Shown here piece after piece: positions 47,376-55,672 of a DNA stretch of 64,000 nt. The notes beneath the pieces are model-generated. The model made no database searches. It had not been told where the DNA came from and saw nothing but the letters and a program-made list of their open reading frames with translations. This DNA is from Marinobacter santoriniensis NKSG1 (GTDB taxonomy: Bacteria; Pseudomonadota; Gammaproteobacteria; Pseudomonadales; Oleiphilaceae): assembly GCF_000347775.1 (NCBI RefSeq), contig NZ_APAT01000021.1, positions 120,482-184,481 of the forward strand, in the 5' to 3' direction. How positions within the stretch are numbered: the stretch's first letter is position 1; each line of letters opens with the position of its first letter. The translations under genes were made by a program, and so were the position numbers.

Positions 47376-49864
47376 AGGCTACCGCTGAGACTGGTGAAGT
47401 CGACAATCAGGCCTTCCAGCGCGACAGGTGCGCCATCCACGGTCTGCTTGAAGACCGAGGCACCGCCTTCGACTGCAACACCGGCTTCGTTCAGCAACTG
47501 CGGGGTACCGTCCTGAAGCTGGCCAAGGGTCGGTACGGCGCTGATACCGCCGGAGCTCAGGTCGAAGATCGGGTCCAGCAGCGAACCGCCATTGTCGCCA
47601 CTGCTGAGCAGGCCGCTGAGCAATCCGCCACTGCCGTCACTGTCTTCCGGTGCCGGTTCAACCTGCTGGGTGAGCGGGCCGGACGGGTTGCCAGGATCGG
47701 CAAGCACACTGACGGGCGTGGACTTCGACGGTAAACGCATGCCGTCGTCTGCCTTGTAGCTGACAAACAGCATGTACTGGCCCGCCGGCAGAACCGCACG
47801 GTTGCTGGTCATTTTCACGGTCACCGTCTTGTTGTTCCGGTCGATGATCGGCAGCACGACGGTGCGCTGGTCGCCGTCCACCAGGTGCGTGGTGGCCTTG
47901 CGGCGAATCAGCATCACCTGATCGATGTCCGTCCGGTCGGTGTGGATATCGAATTCGCCACCATTGGTGAGCAGTGCGACGGGCGCCTTCTGGATCGTCG
48001 GGCGATCATCCCTTGCAGCGTAAGGCGGCGTGTAGATCTCGAACGACGGATCACGCCCGGCATAATCCGCAAAGCCCAGCTCGTCCAGGTTGATGAACGA
48101 CAGGTAGGCGGTATTGATCGGCGAGTGGCCGCCCACCAGAACCCGACCGTCCGGCATCAGTACGGCGGTGTTGTGGTAGGTACGTTCACGGTGCGCCAGC
48201 GCCATGGGCTGCCAGGTTTCGGTTTCAATATCAAAACGCTCGGCCTGGATGATCGCGCCTTCCAGCCCGGTCGCCACCACGCCATCGCGGGTGCCACCGG
48301 AGAAGACCATCACGCTGTTGTCCGGCATCATCACACCCGAACCATACCAGCGGGGCTGATTGAGCGAACCGGTCAGACGCGATTCATACGCCATCTCGTC
48401 ACCATTGGTAACGACGGTATCGATACGCGATGACGACACGGGCAGGTAACCACCCGGGCTGCCGGCCGCTACATACGTCGGCACACCACCCGCGGTCAGG
48501 AACTCCGACTTGTGGTAACCACCGTTGCTGTCCGGGCGCAGAGGCAGCTGGATCGAGAAGGTCGATCCCCGCATGCCGGAACCGATGGCGCGCTCCAGGG
48601 AGCGATCGTCGACCGGGATGCCAAGCAGCTGACCAATGACCGACGTCGGATCGTCCATGGTCTGGCCAACCAGATCACCCAGAAGACGCTGTACCTGGTC
48701 CGCGCTCAGGTTGGTCGGGTTGAGGGTAGTGCTCAGTGCGTCCAGGCCCACGTCGTTGAGCCGGAGCGGCAGACCTGCATAGCCCAGATCGGTCCACTGC
48801 CTGGTTTCAGGATTGTAGGCGCCGACAATGTTCCACAACGCCTGGTCATAGGCCTGTCCGAAGGGATTGAAGGCCTGACCGCCGGCGTTGTAAAAGACGT
48901 AGCCGTTGGGCAGCAGATGCATACGCGGGAACAGCGGCAAGGAGCGTTGTGCGGTCGAGCCGTTGTCACTCCAGGTACCGTTGTCGGTATCGTAGGTTTC
49001 AGTCTGGACGACGTTACGACCAGACTGGATCGGATCGTCCGGGTAAACCGGCTTGAGCAGCTTGGTGACACCGCTGGCCACAAACAGGTCACTGTTGGCC
49101 AGACTCACCAGGCTGGGATACCAGCGGCCGAAATTCATGTCGCCGCTCTGGCTCCAGGTGTTGTTCTCCGGATCGAAAATCCGGGAGGACTTCAGGCCTT
49201 CCAGCTCCACCACGCCGACCGGCACATCGTCGATGCCGGGCTCGGAATAGTAGTCGGTACCGCCGACCGCGATCATCCTGCCATCCGCGAGAAACGCAAC
49301 GTCGGCACAGAACAGCGCGCCGTCGTTCTTGGCAGTGTTATCAGCAGTATCGAGCAGCCCGCCGGTCAGCGTGGTGCTGTCGTTGCCGTCGGGATTGGCC
49401 CCGCCGTCAATCGGCGAGGGTTTGACCCAGCTCGGCTGGTCATTCTTGCCCAGTGTCAGAACGCGCGACTGATCGTTCACCGAAATCTCGCCAAACTGCG
49501 CAATGACGGCGAGCTCCGCGTTTTCCGTGCCTTCAAGGGCATTCAGATAAAGGAAACGACCGTCACCCAACACGGCAATCGTGCCCGCCGCCGGCTTGCA
49601 TTGAAGGGAGCCGTCGCTATCGGTGATGCAACGCTGGTCTGTCGCTACCTGCTGATCGTCTACCTGAATGGTGGGTTCGGCGAAGGGTTCGCTGAAGGAA
49701 CCGCCATCGCCCGTGACTTCCGAGGGATAGCCGTCGCCGGCACTTTCACCATCACCACCGAGTAGACCGCCCAGCAGGCCAGCGTACGCTGGCGTCGTGC
49801 CGGCCATGGTCAGTGCGATTGCCGATGCTAAAGATGCTCGCATGTAATGCTGTTTTATAGACAT
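47372..49864 (-). CDS. copper radical oxidase (galactose/glyoxal-oxidase-like)
   Basis: An 830-residue secreted protein. The signal peptide is cut near residue 28 (after AYA). Kelch-type beta-propeller repeats then run to about 580, followed by the galactose-oxidase early-set (DUF1929) domain about 620-725 and a Gly/Ser-rich tail. Aligning motifs by eye with fungal galactose oxidase: Cys186 in LFCADVAF (crosslink Cys), Tyr249 in GRWYPSLV, Tyr563 and His564 in RTYHNTAVLMPDGRVLVGG, His660 in KATTHLVDGDQR. All five catalytic and copper-site residues are present. It should oxidise an alcohol or aldehyde (sugar, glyoxal or polymer end) and release H2O2. I start it at ATG 49864 with AGGAG; it is coupled to the next gene by ATGA. 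Confidence 0.8.
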   Translation of the reverse strand: MSIKQHYMRASLASAIALTMAGTTPAYAGLLGGLLGGDGESAGDGYPSEVTGDGGSFSEPFAEPTIQVDDQQVATDQRCITDSDGSLQCKPAAGTIAVLGDGRFLYLNALEGTENAELAVIAQFGEISVNDQSRVLTLGKNDQPSWVKPSPIDGGANPDGNDSTTLTGGLLDTADNTAKNDGALFCADVAFLADGRMIAVGGTDYYSEPGIDDVPVGVVELEGLKSSRIFDPENNTWSQSGDMNFGRWYPSLVSLANSDLFVASGVTKLLKPVYPDDPIQSGRNVVQTETYDTDNGTWSDNGSTAQRSLPLFPRMHLLPNGYVFYNAGGQAFNPFGQAYDQALWNIVGAYNPETRQWTDLGYAGLPLRLNDVGLDALSTTLNPTNLSADQVQRLLGDLVGQTMDDPTSVIGQLLGIPVDDRSLERAIGSGMRGSTFSIQLPLRPDSNGGYHKSEFLTAGGVPTYVAAGSPGGYLPVSSSRIDTVVTNGDEMAYESRLTGSLNQPRWYGSGVMMPDNSVMVFSGGTRDGVVATGLEGAIIQAERFDIETETWQPMALAHRERTYHNTAVLMPDGRVLVGGHSPINTAYLSFINLDELGFADYAGRDPSFEIYTPPYAARDDRPTIQKAPVALLTNGGEFDIHTDRTDIDQVMLIRRKATTHLVDGDQRTVVLPIIDRNNKTVTVKMTSNRAVLPAGQYMLFVSYKADDGMRLPSKSTPVSVLADPGNPSGPLTQQVEPAPEDSDGSGGLLSGLLSSGDNGGSLLDPIFDLSSGGISAVPTLGQLQDGTPQLLNEAGVAVEGGASVFKQTVDGAPVALEGLIVDFTSLSGSL

Positions 49865-50181
49865 GTAGCTCTCTCCTGGCAGGAGCCGCCCTGTGTGCGC
49901 CTCTGCCTTATTGTTGTATTTCCACCCGGTTAAAAACCGGGGAGCCACATCGGGTTACGCGCCGGATTCGGAGAAAGTTGCAGCTGGATTCACTTTTTTT
50001 GTTTTTTTTAAATCGGGAGAGATGAGATTAGGAGGAGGAGGTCTAATACGGTTCAGAGCCAGAGCTCCTAACACCAGGCTGGCTCTGGGGCTGCCGGTGC
50101 GTGGCACCGACAGCCGCTACCTTTTCCTGTTGGGGGTCTTTCCACTAACGGTTTCCCGGGGTTACAGACGAATCGGGTCGA
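49865..50181. promoter_or_regulatory. structured leader region upstream of the copper radical oxidase
   Basis: This 317-base gap holds two adjacent strong hairpins. 50055-50086 is AGAGCCAG / CTGGCTCT with a 16-base loop. 50089-50115 pairs GGCTGcCGGTGC with GCACCGaCAGCC around a 3-base loop. A third dyad CCCGGTT-AAA-AACCGGG is at 49925-49941. On the minus strand these fall in the presumed 5' leader of the oxidase gene, 60 to 250 bp before its start. They may also end the EF-hand transcript. I cannot match them to a known riboswitch. Confidence 0.45.
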
Positions 50182-50499
50182 CTACTTGGACATCATACCC
50201 TTCTCGTATTCGTCATTACTGATATTCCCATCGCCATCAAGATCCATCTCATGCATTTTCATCATGCGATTTTCCTCTTGCGCCTTGGCCTTACCAGCCG
50301 CTGAACTGCCATAGACGTTGAGTTCGTCTTCGCTGATTTTGCCGTCACCATTGGCATCCATGTGCTGGAAGCTGGGTGCGTTCATGGCTTTTTCGTCCAT
50401 CCGGTCAGCCTTACCGCCTGATTGATAGTCGCCTTCGGCATAGGCCAGGGAGGAAATAGCGAAGGTAATTGCTACGAGAGGCAACATCCAGATCTTCAT
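50182..50499 (-). CDS. secreted EF-hand protein
   Basis: A 105-residue exported protein. The signal peptide (MKIWMLPLVAITFAISSLAYA) is followed by two EF-hand calcium loops, DANGDGKISEDE near residue 48 and DLDGDGNISNDE near residue 86, each with the 1-3-5-12 acidic pattern. A Lys/Met/Glu-rich helix lies between. It should bind Ca2+ in the periplasm or outside. AGGAG lies 8 bp before ATG 50499. It is upstream of the copper radical oxidase gene on the same strand but separated by 317 bp with hairpins, so cotranscription is uncertain. Confidence 0.88.
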   Translation of the reverse strand: MKIWMLPLVAITFAISSLAYAEGDYQSGGKADRMDEKAMNAPSFQHMDANGDGKISEDELNVYGSSAAGKAKAQEENRMMKMHEMDLDGDGNISNDEYEKGMMSK

Positions 50500-50751
50500 A
50501 ATGAAACTCCTGTTTCGTTGTCAGCAGGATCCTGGCACCAAAATCGCTTGCGGATCCCTGACTGAAGGGGGGCCACACAAGACGCCAAACAACGAATCGT
50601 GAAGTGCAGTCCTTGGTTTCCCGACCGACGAGGTGAATATCTCTGGATCGGAATCACCGGTTAGACAGCACTGATCGTTTTTTGATCACTCACACCGCCT
50701 AGGTAATTTCCATGATGGCCATGGGCAACCGTGATTGCGCGCGGGATTACG

Positions 50752-51669
50752 CTACGTAACCGGCAACGCCTCGTTGCTACCCCAGTCTGCCCAGGAGCCG
50801 TCGTAGAGTGACAACCGGGAGTACCCCGCCAGTTCGGCTGCCAGCAGAATGATGCAGGCGGTGATGCCGGAACCACAGGAAAACACCAGTTGCTGCCCGC
50901 TGCCGGGGTGAAGGGAGGGCGCGAGGTGGGCAAACGTATCCGCCAACTGGCTGGCAGGCTTGAATCGATACCCCTCCAGCACCTCCGCAAATGGCAGGTT
51001 GAGGGAATTGGGGATATGGCCCCCACGCACACCGGGCCGGGGTTCCGGCGCCTGCGCCAGGAAACGCGCCTGTGATCGCGCGTCGATCACCGTTACGTCC
51101 TCGTCCTCCAGATGTTCGAAGACGTAGCCTGAATCCCGGACCAGGCTGCGATCGAGCTTGCCCACCTCGGTGCCCGGCGTGGCCGCCTCGGCCACCGGCG
51201 TAGAAACGGTATCACGCCCTTCGGCCAACCACTGAGGCAGGCCGCCATCGAGCACAAACACCTGCTTGAGGCCCATTGCCCGCAGAATCCACCAGGCCCG
51301 GGGTGCCGAGTAGATACCCTGGTTGTCGTACAGCACCACCAGGCTTTCCGGGGTAATGCCCAGCCTTCGGGCTTCCGCCGTGAACTGCGCTTCTGTCGGA
51401 AAAGCGTGAACCTGGGGCGATTCGGTATCGCAGAGCGTTCCTTCCAGGTCGATCCGGTAGCTGCCCGGGATGAACACGGGAGCGTCGTAAACGATCGGCT
51501 CCCTGCCAATCACATTGACCATACTGGCGTCGATCAGTACCAGGCGGTCGTTAGCCAGGTTGTCCTGCAGCCAGTCGGTGGAAACGAGGGGGGAGTGACA
51601 GTGATAGAGGTTTCGAATCTCCCCTTCAATGTCGAATTTCACGTTACCGCAGAGACATTCACCTTTCAT
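50752..51669 (-). CDS. sulfurtransferase (rhodanese) with GFA-family N-terminal stub
   Basis: A 305-residue two-rhodanese-domain protein of the SseA/mercaptopyruvate sulfurtransferase type. Domain 1 starts at SPLVSTDWLQDNLAND (about residue 26). Domain 2 carries the catalytic Cys in VFSCGSGITACII near residue 267; the CGSG[IV]TA loop is that of 3-mercaptopyruvate sulfurtransferases. Residues 1-25, CLCGNVKFDIEGEIRNLYHC plus flanks, are not rhodanese: they match the start of GFA/CENP-V zinc proteins. The start is ATG 51669 (MKGECLCGN) with AAGGA 8 bp upstream; ATG 51687 is an alternative. It overlaps the end of the upstream membrane-protein gene by 11 bp. Confidence 0.82.
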   Translation of the reverse strand: MKGECLCGNVKFDIEGEIRNLYHCHSPLVSTDWLQDNLANDRLVLIDASMVNVIGREPIVYDAPVFIPGSYRIDLEGTLCDTESPQVHAFPTEAQFTAEARRLGITPESLVVLYDNQGIYSAPRAWWILRAMGLKQVFVLDGGLPQWLAEGRDTVSTPVAEAATPGTEVGKLDRSLVRDSGYVFEHLEDEDVTVIDARSQARFLAQAPEPRPGVRGGHIPNSLNLPFAEVLEGYRFKPASQLADTFAHLAPSLHPGSGQQLVFSCGSGITACIILLAAELAGYSRLSLYDGSWADWGSNEALPVT

Positions 51670-52300
51670 CGACTGTTCCTTTGACATTGACTGTTCTGAG
51701 CAGCGGCGAGAATGCAACATAAGCCGTCGCCAATGCACCGAATAATAAAACACCGTCCAGTGTGACCCCGAGCCGAACAGCTCCGAAAACACCATAAAAG
51801 AGGCCCATGATGGCGAGCACCAGACACCATGTCCGAGATCTCAACCCGCCCAATAGCAGAGTGAAGCCAATGACGATTGAGAGCGTTGGGCACGGGATGA
51901 GCCCCGTCGGGGCGGCGTACAGGTACTCCAAAGGCGTCGCGTTATCGAGAAAATGAGGATATATCCAGCCAAACCCAACCATCAATGCGCCTGGAACAGC
52001 CACCCACGCTGGTGCAACGGTCACAGCCTCTCGCGACGAACGGACGGCAATCGCAGCCAGAACAATACCCGTAAGCGCAAAGGCGGTTCCGTTAAATGGA
52101 TTGCCGTGGAGCCACGCCAGAATGCCGACGGAGAACAATGGAAGCACGAGCAGTAAACCGATCCTCTGCGTTCGCGGGCGAACGCCAAAAACAAGCCCGA
52201 AAAGGAGAACGATGAAATAGCCATGCCAAAAGATGGCAAGTAACCGCCACTGGTTGGCTATCGCATTAAGACCAGCAAGAATTACCTCAGATGAGGGCAT
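51659..52300 (-). CDS. multi-pass membrane protein, DUF6064-like
   Basis: A 213-residue hydrophobic protein with six to seven membrane helices. The conserved loop YLYAAPTGLIPCPTLSIVIG and HGNPFNGTAFALTG resemble DUF6064 membrane proteins as I remember them; there is no known function. Its stop lies 11 bp inside the sulfurtransferase gene, so both are probably translated from one transcript. That overlap sits exactly at the GFA-like stub, suggesting that a GFA gene originally followed this membrane-protein gene. Confidence 0.55.
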   Translation of the reverse strand: MPSSEVILAGLNAIANQWRLLAIFWHGYFIVLLFGLVFGVRPRTQRIGLLLVLPLFSVGILAWLHGNPFNGTAFALTGIVLAAIAVRSSREAVTVAPAWVAVPGALMVGFGWIYPHFLDNATPLEYLYAAPTGLIPCPTLSIVIGFTLLLGGLRSRTWCLVLAIMGLFYGVFGAVRLGVTLDGVLLFGALATAYVAFSPLLRTVNVKGTVDER

Positions 52301-52368
52301 GGTTATACCGTCGTTACAGTCTGGATAATGGCACCCTGGGCAACAGCCTCTGGTTATGTGATCTTAGC

Positions 52369-52770
52369 TCACTCCGGCAGCCCCTCGAACTCTGGAATCT
52401 CACCAATCTCCCCGTCCCAAACGGCTCTGCTCGACGTGAAGATGTGCGCCGTTGGCAACACAGAGACTTCCGTGTCCAGACACCCTGCGGGAACAACAAG
52501 CAAACCTGCGATCTGAGTGTTTGGCAATGCTGAACCACACAACTTACAAAAGCTCTTGTTGTGGCGGGTACCCGGAAGCGTAAAGGACGTCACAGCCTCT
52601 GCACCCGCCAGCCAGGTCAGTTTGGCTGACTGCGAAAACAGATTTGCCGCATGAGCCGAGCCCGTGTCCTTTTGGCAATGGTGACAATGACACAGGTAAA
52701 AGCTGTCGAAATCCCCGTGCACTTCAAATCGCACGGTGCCACACAGGCAAGAACCGGAATGAGCAGTCAT
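52369..52770 (-). CDS. GFA family (CENP-V/GFA) zinc protein
   Basis: A 133-residue protein with the GFA/Mss4-like zinc fold. The Cys/His ligands are SCLCGTVRF near residue 8, LCHCHHCQKDTGSAH near residue 27 and FCKLCGSALP near residue 74. The family is named after a glutathione-dependent formaldehyde-activating enzyme, but most members are of unknown function. It is intact, unlike the GFA stub fused to the rhodanese about 0.7 kb away. It lies 10 bp after the end of the YoeB gene on the same strand. Confidence 0.85.
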   Translation of the reverse strand: MTAHSGSCLCGTVRFEVHGDFDSFYLCHCHHCQKDTGSAHAANLFSQSAKLTWLAGAEAVTSFTLPGTRHNKSFCKLCGSALPNTQIAGLLVVPAGCLDTEVSVLPTAHIFTSSRAVWDGEIGEIPEFEGLPE

Positions 52771-52779
52771 CGGGTTTCC

Positions 52780-53043
52780 TCATTCATAGTGGCTCCAGAG
52801 CCTGAGCACTTTCACCACTTGCTCATCATCGAGTACCTCGTAGACCAGGCGATGCTGAATATTGATGCGGCGTGAATAGGCTCCCGCAAGATCGCCAATG
52901 AGTTTCTCAAACGGGGGCGGCTTACGGTATGGATCTTCCGCTATCAGCGCTAACAGTTCCTGGGCTTTTGGCTTGAGGCCGCTTGAGGCCAACTTCTTTG
53001 CATCTTTCTGGGCTTGCTTGGTGTAAACCAACCTCCATGTCAC
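52780..53043 (-). CDS. yoeB: YoeB-family toxin (mRNA interferase)
   Basis: An 87-residue toxin of the Txe/YoeB branch of the RelE superfamily. It has the YoeB pattern WRLVYTKQAQKDAKKLASSG, the catalytic segment EKLIGDLAGAYSRRINIQHR (Glu near 46 and the Arg pair), and ends VVKVLRLWSHYE with the His-Tyr active-site pair. It cuts mRNA at the ribosome when freed from YefM. Its start overlaps the antitoxin stop by 4 bp (ATGA). A 17-nt copy of part of this gene is found at 60529-60545. Confidence 0.92.
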   Translation of the reverse strand: MTWRLVYTKQAQKDAKKLASSGLKPKAQELLALIAEDPYRKPPPFEKLIGDLAGAYSRRINIQHRLVYEVLDDEQVVKVLRLWSHYE

Positions 53044-53282
53044 CAGTCCAGCTCCTCATCGCATTCTTCCACCGGGGTATCCATACCCTCGCGAATAGAC
53101 TCCCGCATACCAGGCACGGAAAGCAGGTAAAGTGTTTCCTGAATCGCCGACCAGTCTTCCTCGGAAACCAGGACGGCTTTGTTTCGCTTACCCATGATAA
53201 CGATCGGTTGGTGGGACTCGGCTGTCTCGTCAATCAACCGATAAAGGTTGCTGCGCGCCTCAGTTGCTGTGATTCCGGTCAT
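53040..53282 (-). CDS. yefM: YefM-family antitoxin
   Basis: An 80-residue Phd/YefM antitoxin. It starts MTGITATEARSNLYRLIDE, the standard DNA-binding N-terminus. VIMGKRNKAVLVSEEDWSAI is the core, and the acidic C-terminus (EECDEELDW) wraps the toxin. It precedes and overlaps yoeB, the usual order. The upstream region 53310-53345 has three GTAC units (GTGTAC, AGTACGTAC) that may be the autoregulatory operator. Confidence 0.92.
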   Translation of the reverse strand: MTGITATEARSNLYRLIDETAESHQPIVIMGKRNKAVLVSEEDWSAIQETLYLLSVPGMRESIREGMDTPVEECDEELDW

Positions 53283-53367
53283 GACGCACCTCTTTGCGTG
53301 TTTAACTTCTGATCAAAGTGTACGCTTCTTAGTACGTACGTCAAGACGAACGTTTTGAAAGGATCTG

Positions 53368-53523
53368 TTAGCTAATGAGTGCAACAATTCCTGCGACCGT
53401 CGAAATACCGTGACGAAAACCGGCAGCAAGCCTCCGAGCCACGACAGCCAGTATTCCTGGACCCGGTATCAGCGCCAGGATAGCCATTACGCCGAATAGA
53501 GCTAGCGAGGATGTGGAGTTCAT
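53368..53523 (-). pseudogene. LysE-family exporter, N-terminal fragment
   Basis: A 51-codon frame that reads as the first membrane helix and loop of a LysE/RhtB exporter: LALFGVMAILALIPGPG, then RRLAAGFRHGISTVAGIV, ending in a stop where the conserved GxxxGD would follow. Full family length is about 205, so three quarters are missing. Its ATG overlaps the stop of the AHSA1 gene (ATGA), showing that it was the next gene of that operon. The deletion joins the toxin-antitoxin region. Confidence 0.7.
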
Positions 53524-53960
53524 GGCGTCTCTGCCTGCTCAAGCACGCGCGTGAGCCGATCAAGATTTTGCTCATTTGCAGGACCTGCCCTTTCTTTGAC
53601 GGCCTGGGCGGTTTGAGCATCTTCAAACACTTGAGTCCAGGTTACATGCGTTCCACGACCTTCCGCAGTAAGTTCAACGGTGAGCCGGAACTTTGGCGGG
53701 CAGTCATGATGAATGACTATTTTCGAGTTTGGTTCAAGCGCTTCAAACGTACTCTCATTCTGATAGTCAGTCCCGTCAGGGGCATGCATGACGAACTTCC
53801 AGCGCCCCCCTTCCGTAAACTGATGAATTTCGAAGGTGTTTGAAAAGCCCTCAGGTCCCCACCATGCGGCCAGCAGTTCTGGCGAAGCAAATGCCCCGTA
53901 AATCTCTTCCGGGGAGAAAGGTAGGGACCTGGAGGTACGTAGCGTTCTGTCGTCAGTCAT
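53520..53960 (-). CDS. SRPBCC (AHSA1-like) domain protein
   Basis: A 146-residue START-fold protein. It begins RTSRSLPFSPEEIYGAFASP, then LLAAWWGPEGF, the AHSA1/YndB hallmark, and ends LTRVLEQAE. Such proteins bind hydrophobic ligands, and in this genomic setting (with ECF sigma and VOC genes) they are common small-operon members without assigned function. It is intact although both neighbours are broken. It overlaps the pseudogene before it and the LysE fragment after it by 4 bp each. Confidence 0.85.
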   Translation of the reverse strand: MTDDRTLRTSRSLPFSPEEIYGAFASPELLAAWWGPEGFSNTFEIHQFTEGGRWKFVMHAPDGTDYQNESTFEALEPNSKIVIHHDCPPKFRLTVELTAEGRGTHVTWTQVFEDAQTAQAVKERAGPANEQNLDRLTRVLEQAETP

Positions 53961-54320
53961 CCGTTCCGTGCCTCCTCAATCGCCGCGATATCAATCTTCC
54001 GCATCTGCATCATGGCGTTAAAAGCCCGCTGGGCGGCCGCAGGGTCCGGGTCGCTAATGGCCTCGGTCAGTGCCTGCCACCGGTGTGATCTGCCAGGGAA
54101 TACCCAGCACCGTGAACTGCACCGTCAGTACATCGCCCTGCTTGCCAGCGGGGTAGTCGCCCGGCGCCCGCCACACGCCATCCACCGACGAATCCGGAAA
54201 CACACCGGCATAGAATCGCGCCGCTTCCTCGGCGAGACTGAAATCCCCGAGCAAGCGAATCAGCGTTGCCAGAACGCGACGGGATTCGGCTTTGTAGATC
54301 TGGTGGATGGTGTGTTGCAT
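53957..54320 (-). pseudogene. fused and frameshifted ECF sigma factor / VOC (PhnB-like) remnant
   Basis: From ATG 54320 the frame begins as an ECF sigma factor (IHQIYKAESRRVLATLIRLL, GDFSLAEEA). It then continues without a break as a PhnB-type VOC protein (ARFYAGVFPDSSV, RAPGDYPAGKQGDVLTVQFT). The segment between VLGIP and WQITPV is about 50 residues shorter than in the family. A tandem GGCA duplication (54071-54078 on the plus strand, TGCCTGCC) shifts the frame to an early stop. Past it the second frame reads ALTEAISDPDPAAAQRAF and MMQMRKIDIAAIEEARNG to a stop at 53957, overlapping the AHSA1 start. So: two gene ends joined, an internal deletion, and a 4-bp insertion. Confidence 0.82.
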
Positions 54321-54475
54321 GGAGGTCGATTTCCAGGCCAGCAAGTAGACCGCGTAGCACCCAATATAGCAGTGGACATGAACAGACGGAGGATAATCAG
54401 GGGGAAAGTCGATACCCTTGTGCTCTTCCTTGATTGCGATTTCATAAATAAGACGCCAGATAGAGTGAGTGAACG

Positions 54476-55672
54476 ATGGCCCCCTCCAAGAAACACCCGT
54501 GGTTTCCGCTACTCATTTTCCTGGGCGCGGCCTTTACCTTCAGTGTCACGATGATCGGCACCACCATGCCGACCCCGCTCTACCCCATCTACCAGGACAG
54601 ATTCGGTTTTTCCGATCTGATGATCACCATCATCTTTGCAGCCTATGCCGGTGGTGTGATTACCGCCCTGGTGCTGACGGGACGCTGGTCTGATCAGGTA
54701 GGCCGCCGGCCATTACTGTTTGCGGGGCTGGCTTGCTCCATCATCAGCGACCTGGTGTTCTGGCAGGCCAATGGCCTGGCGATGATCCTGACCGGCCGGG
54801 TGTTATCCGGGCTGTCCGCCGGGATCTTTACCGGCACGGCCACGGTGGCCGTCCTTGAACTGGCCCCGCCCCACTGGCGGGATAAGGCCACCTTCTTTGC
54901 CACCGCGGCGAACATGGGTGGGCTGGGCCTCGGGCCCATGCTTGCCGGCGCCCTCTCCGAGTATCTGCCCTGGCCACTGCACCTGACCTTTCTGGTGCAC
55001 ATCGCCATGGCCGTGCTGGCAGTGTGCTGCATCTGGGCGGCTCCGGAGACCGTTTCGAAACCCGCTCACCCCAAACTGTCCATCCAGCGCCTGAGTGTGC
55101 CTCCGGAAGTCCTTGGCGTATTCATTCCCGCCGCCATTGCCGGATTTGCCGGCTTCGCCATGTGCGGCTTCTTCACATCCATCGCCCCGGCGATGATGGG
55201 CAAGGTCCTGGGCTATGACAATCGGTTGCTGATCGGCGTCGTCGCCGGCAGCATCTTCATCGCCTCAACTCTGGGCCAGTTCCTGCAGGGCAGACTGCCG
55301 CTCAGGCTGCGCCTTCCTCTGGGCTGCGTGTCCCTGATGCTCGGGGTGATTCCGATCGCACTGGGCATCTATAACCAATCCCTCACCCTGTTCATCATCG
55401 GTGCTGTGATTGCCGGTATGGGCCAGGGTATTTCATTCCGGGCCGGCATGGGCGCGATCGCCTCGGCCAGCCCGACTGGCGAGAAGGCCGCAGTGACGTC
55501 CACCTTCTTTGTCGTGGCCTATGTCGCGATCTCAGTGCCGGTCATCGGCCTGGGCGTGATGGCAACCTTGACCAGCCTGACGACGACCGGGATCAGTTTC
55601 GCCGCTGTTATGGGATCACTGGCGGCGCTGGCATTGGTACTGCTGATTCGGCGGGATCGGGCAGAGGCGTGA
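54476..55672 (+). CDS. MFS transporter
   Basis: A 398-residue, 12-helix major-facilitator carrier. The signature loop GRWSDQVGRRPLL lies between helices 2 and 3, and VLSGLSAGIFTGTATVAVLE in helix 4 resembles drug/metabolite exporters. The C-terminus is short and basic. No substrate can be named. It is divergent from the broken sigma/VOC operon. Its stop directly abuts the stop of the convergent 115-residue gene. Confidence 0.87.
   Translation: MAPSKKHPWFPLLIFLGAAFTFSVTMIGTTMPTPLYPIYQDRFGFSDLMITIIFAAYAGGVITALVLTGRWSDQVGRRPLLFAGLACSIISDLVFWQANGLAMILTGRVLSGLSAGIFTGTATVAVLELAPPHWRDKATFFATAANMGGLGLGPMLAGALSEYLPWPLHLTFLVHIAMAVLAVCCIWAAPETVSKPAHPKLSIQRLSVPPEVLGVFIPAAIAGFAGFAMCGFFTSIAPAMMGKVLGYDNRLLIGVVAGSIFIASTLGQFLQGRLPLRLRLPLGCVSLMLGVIPIALGIYNQSLTLFIIGAVIAGMGQGISFRAGMGAIASASPTGEKAAVTSTFFVVAYVAISVPVIGLGVMATLTSLTTTGISFAAVMGSLAALALVLLIRRDRAEA

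Noticed and set aside
49976..50222. Possible cyclic di-GMP riboswitch before the copper radical oxidase
   Set aside because: GGTAGCGG and AAACC-like words occur on the minus strand, but the GCAAAG receptor/loop pattern and stem order of the known class are absent.
53296..53374. Possible attC beside YefM (GTTTAAC ... GTTAGCT)
   Set aside because: The core words are there, but the inner arms do not pair and no second site flanks the module; more likely the yefM promoter/operator and a deletion joint.
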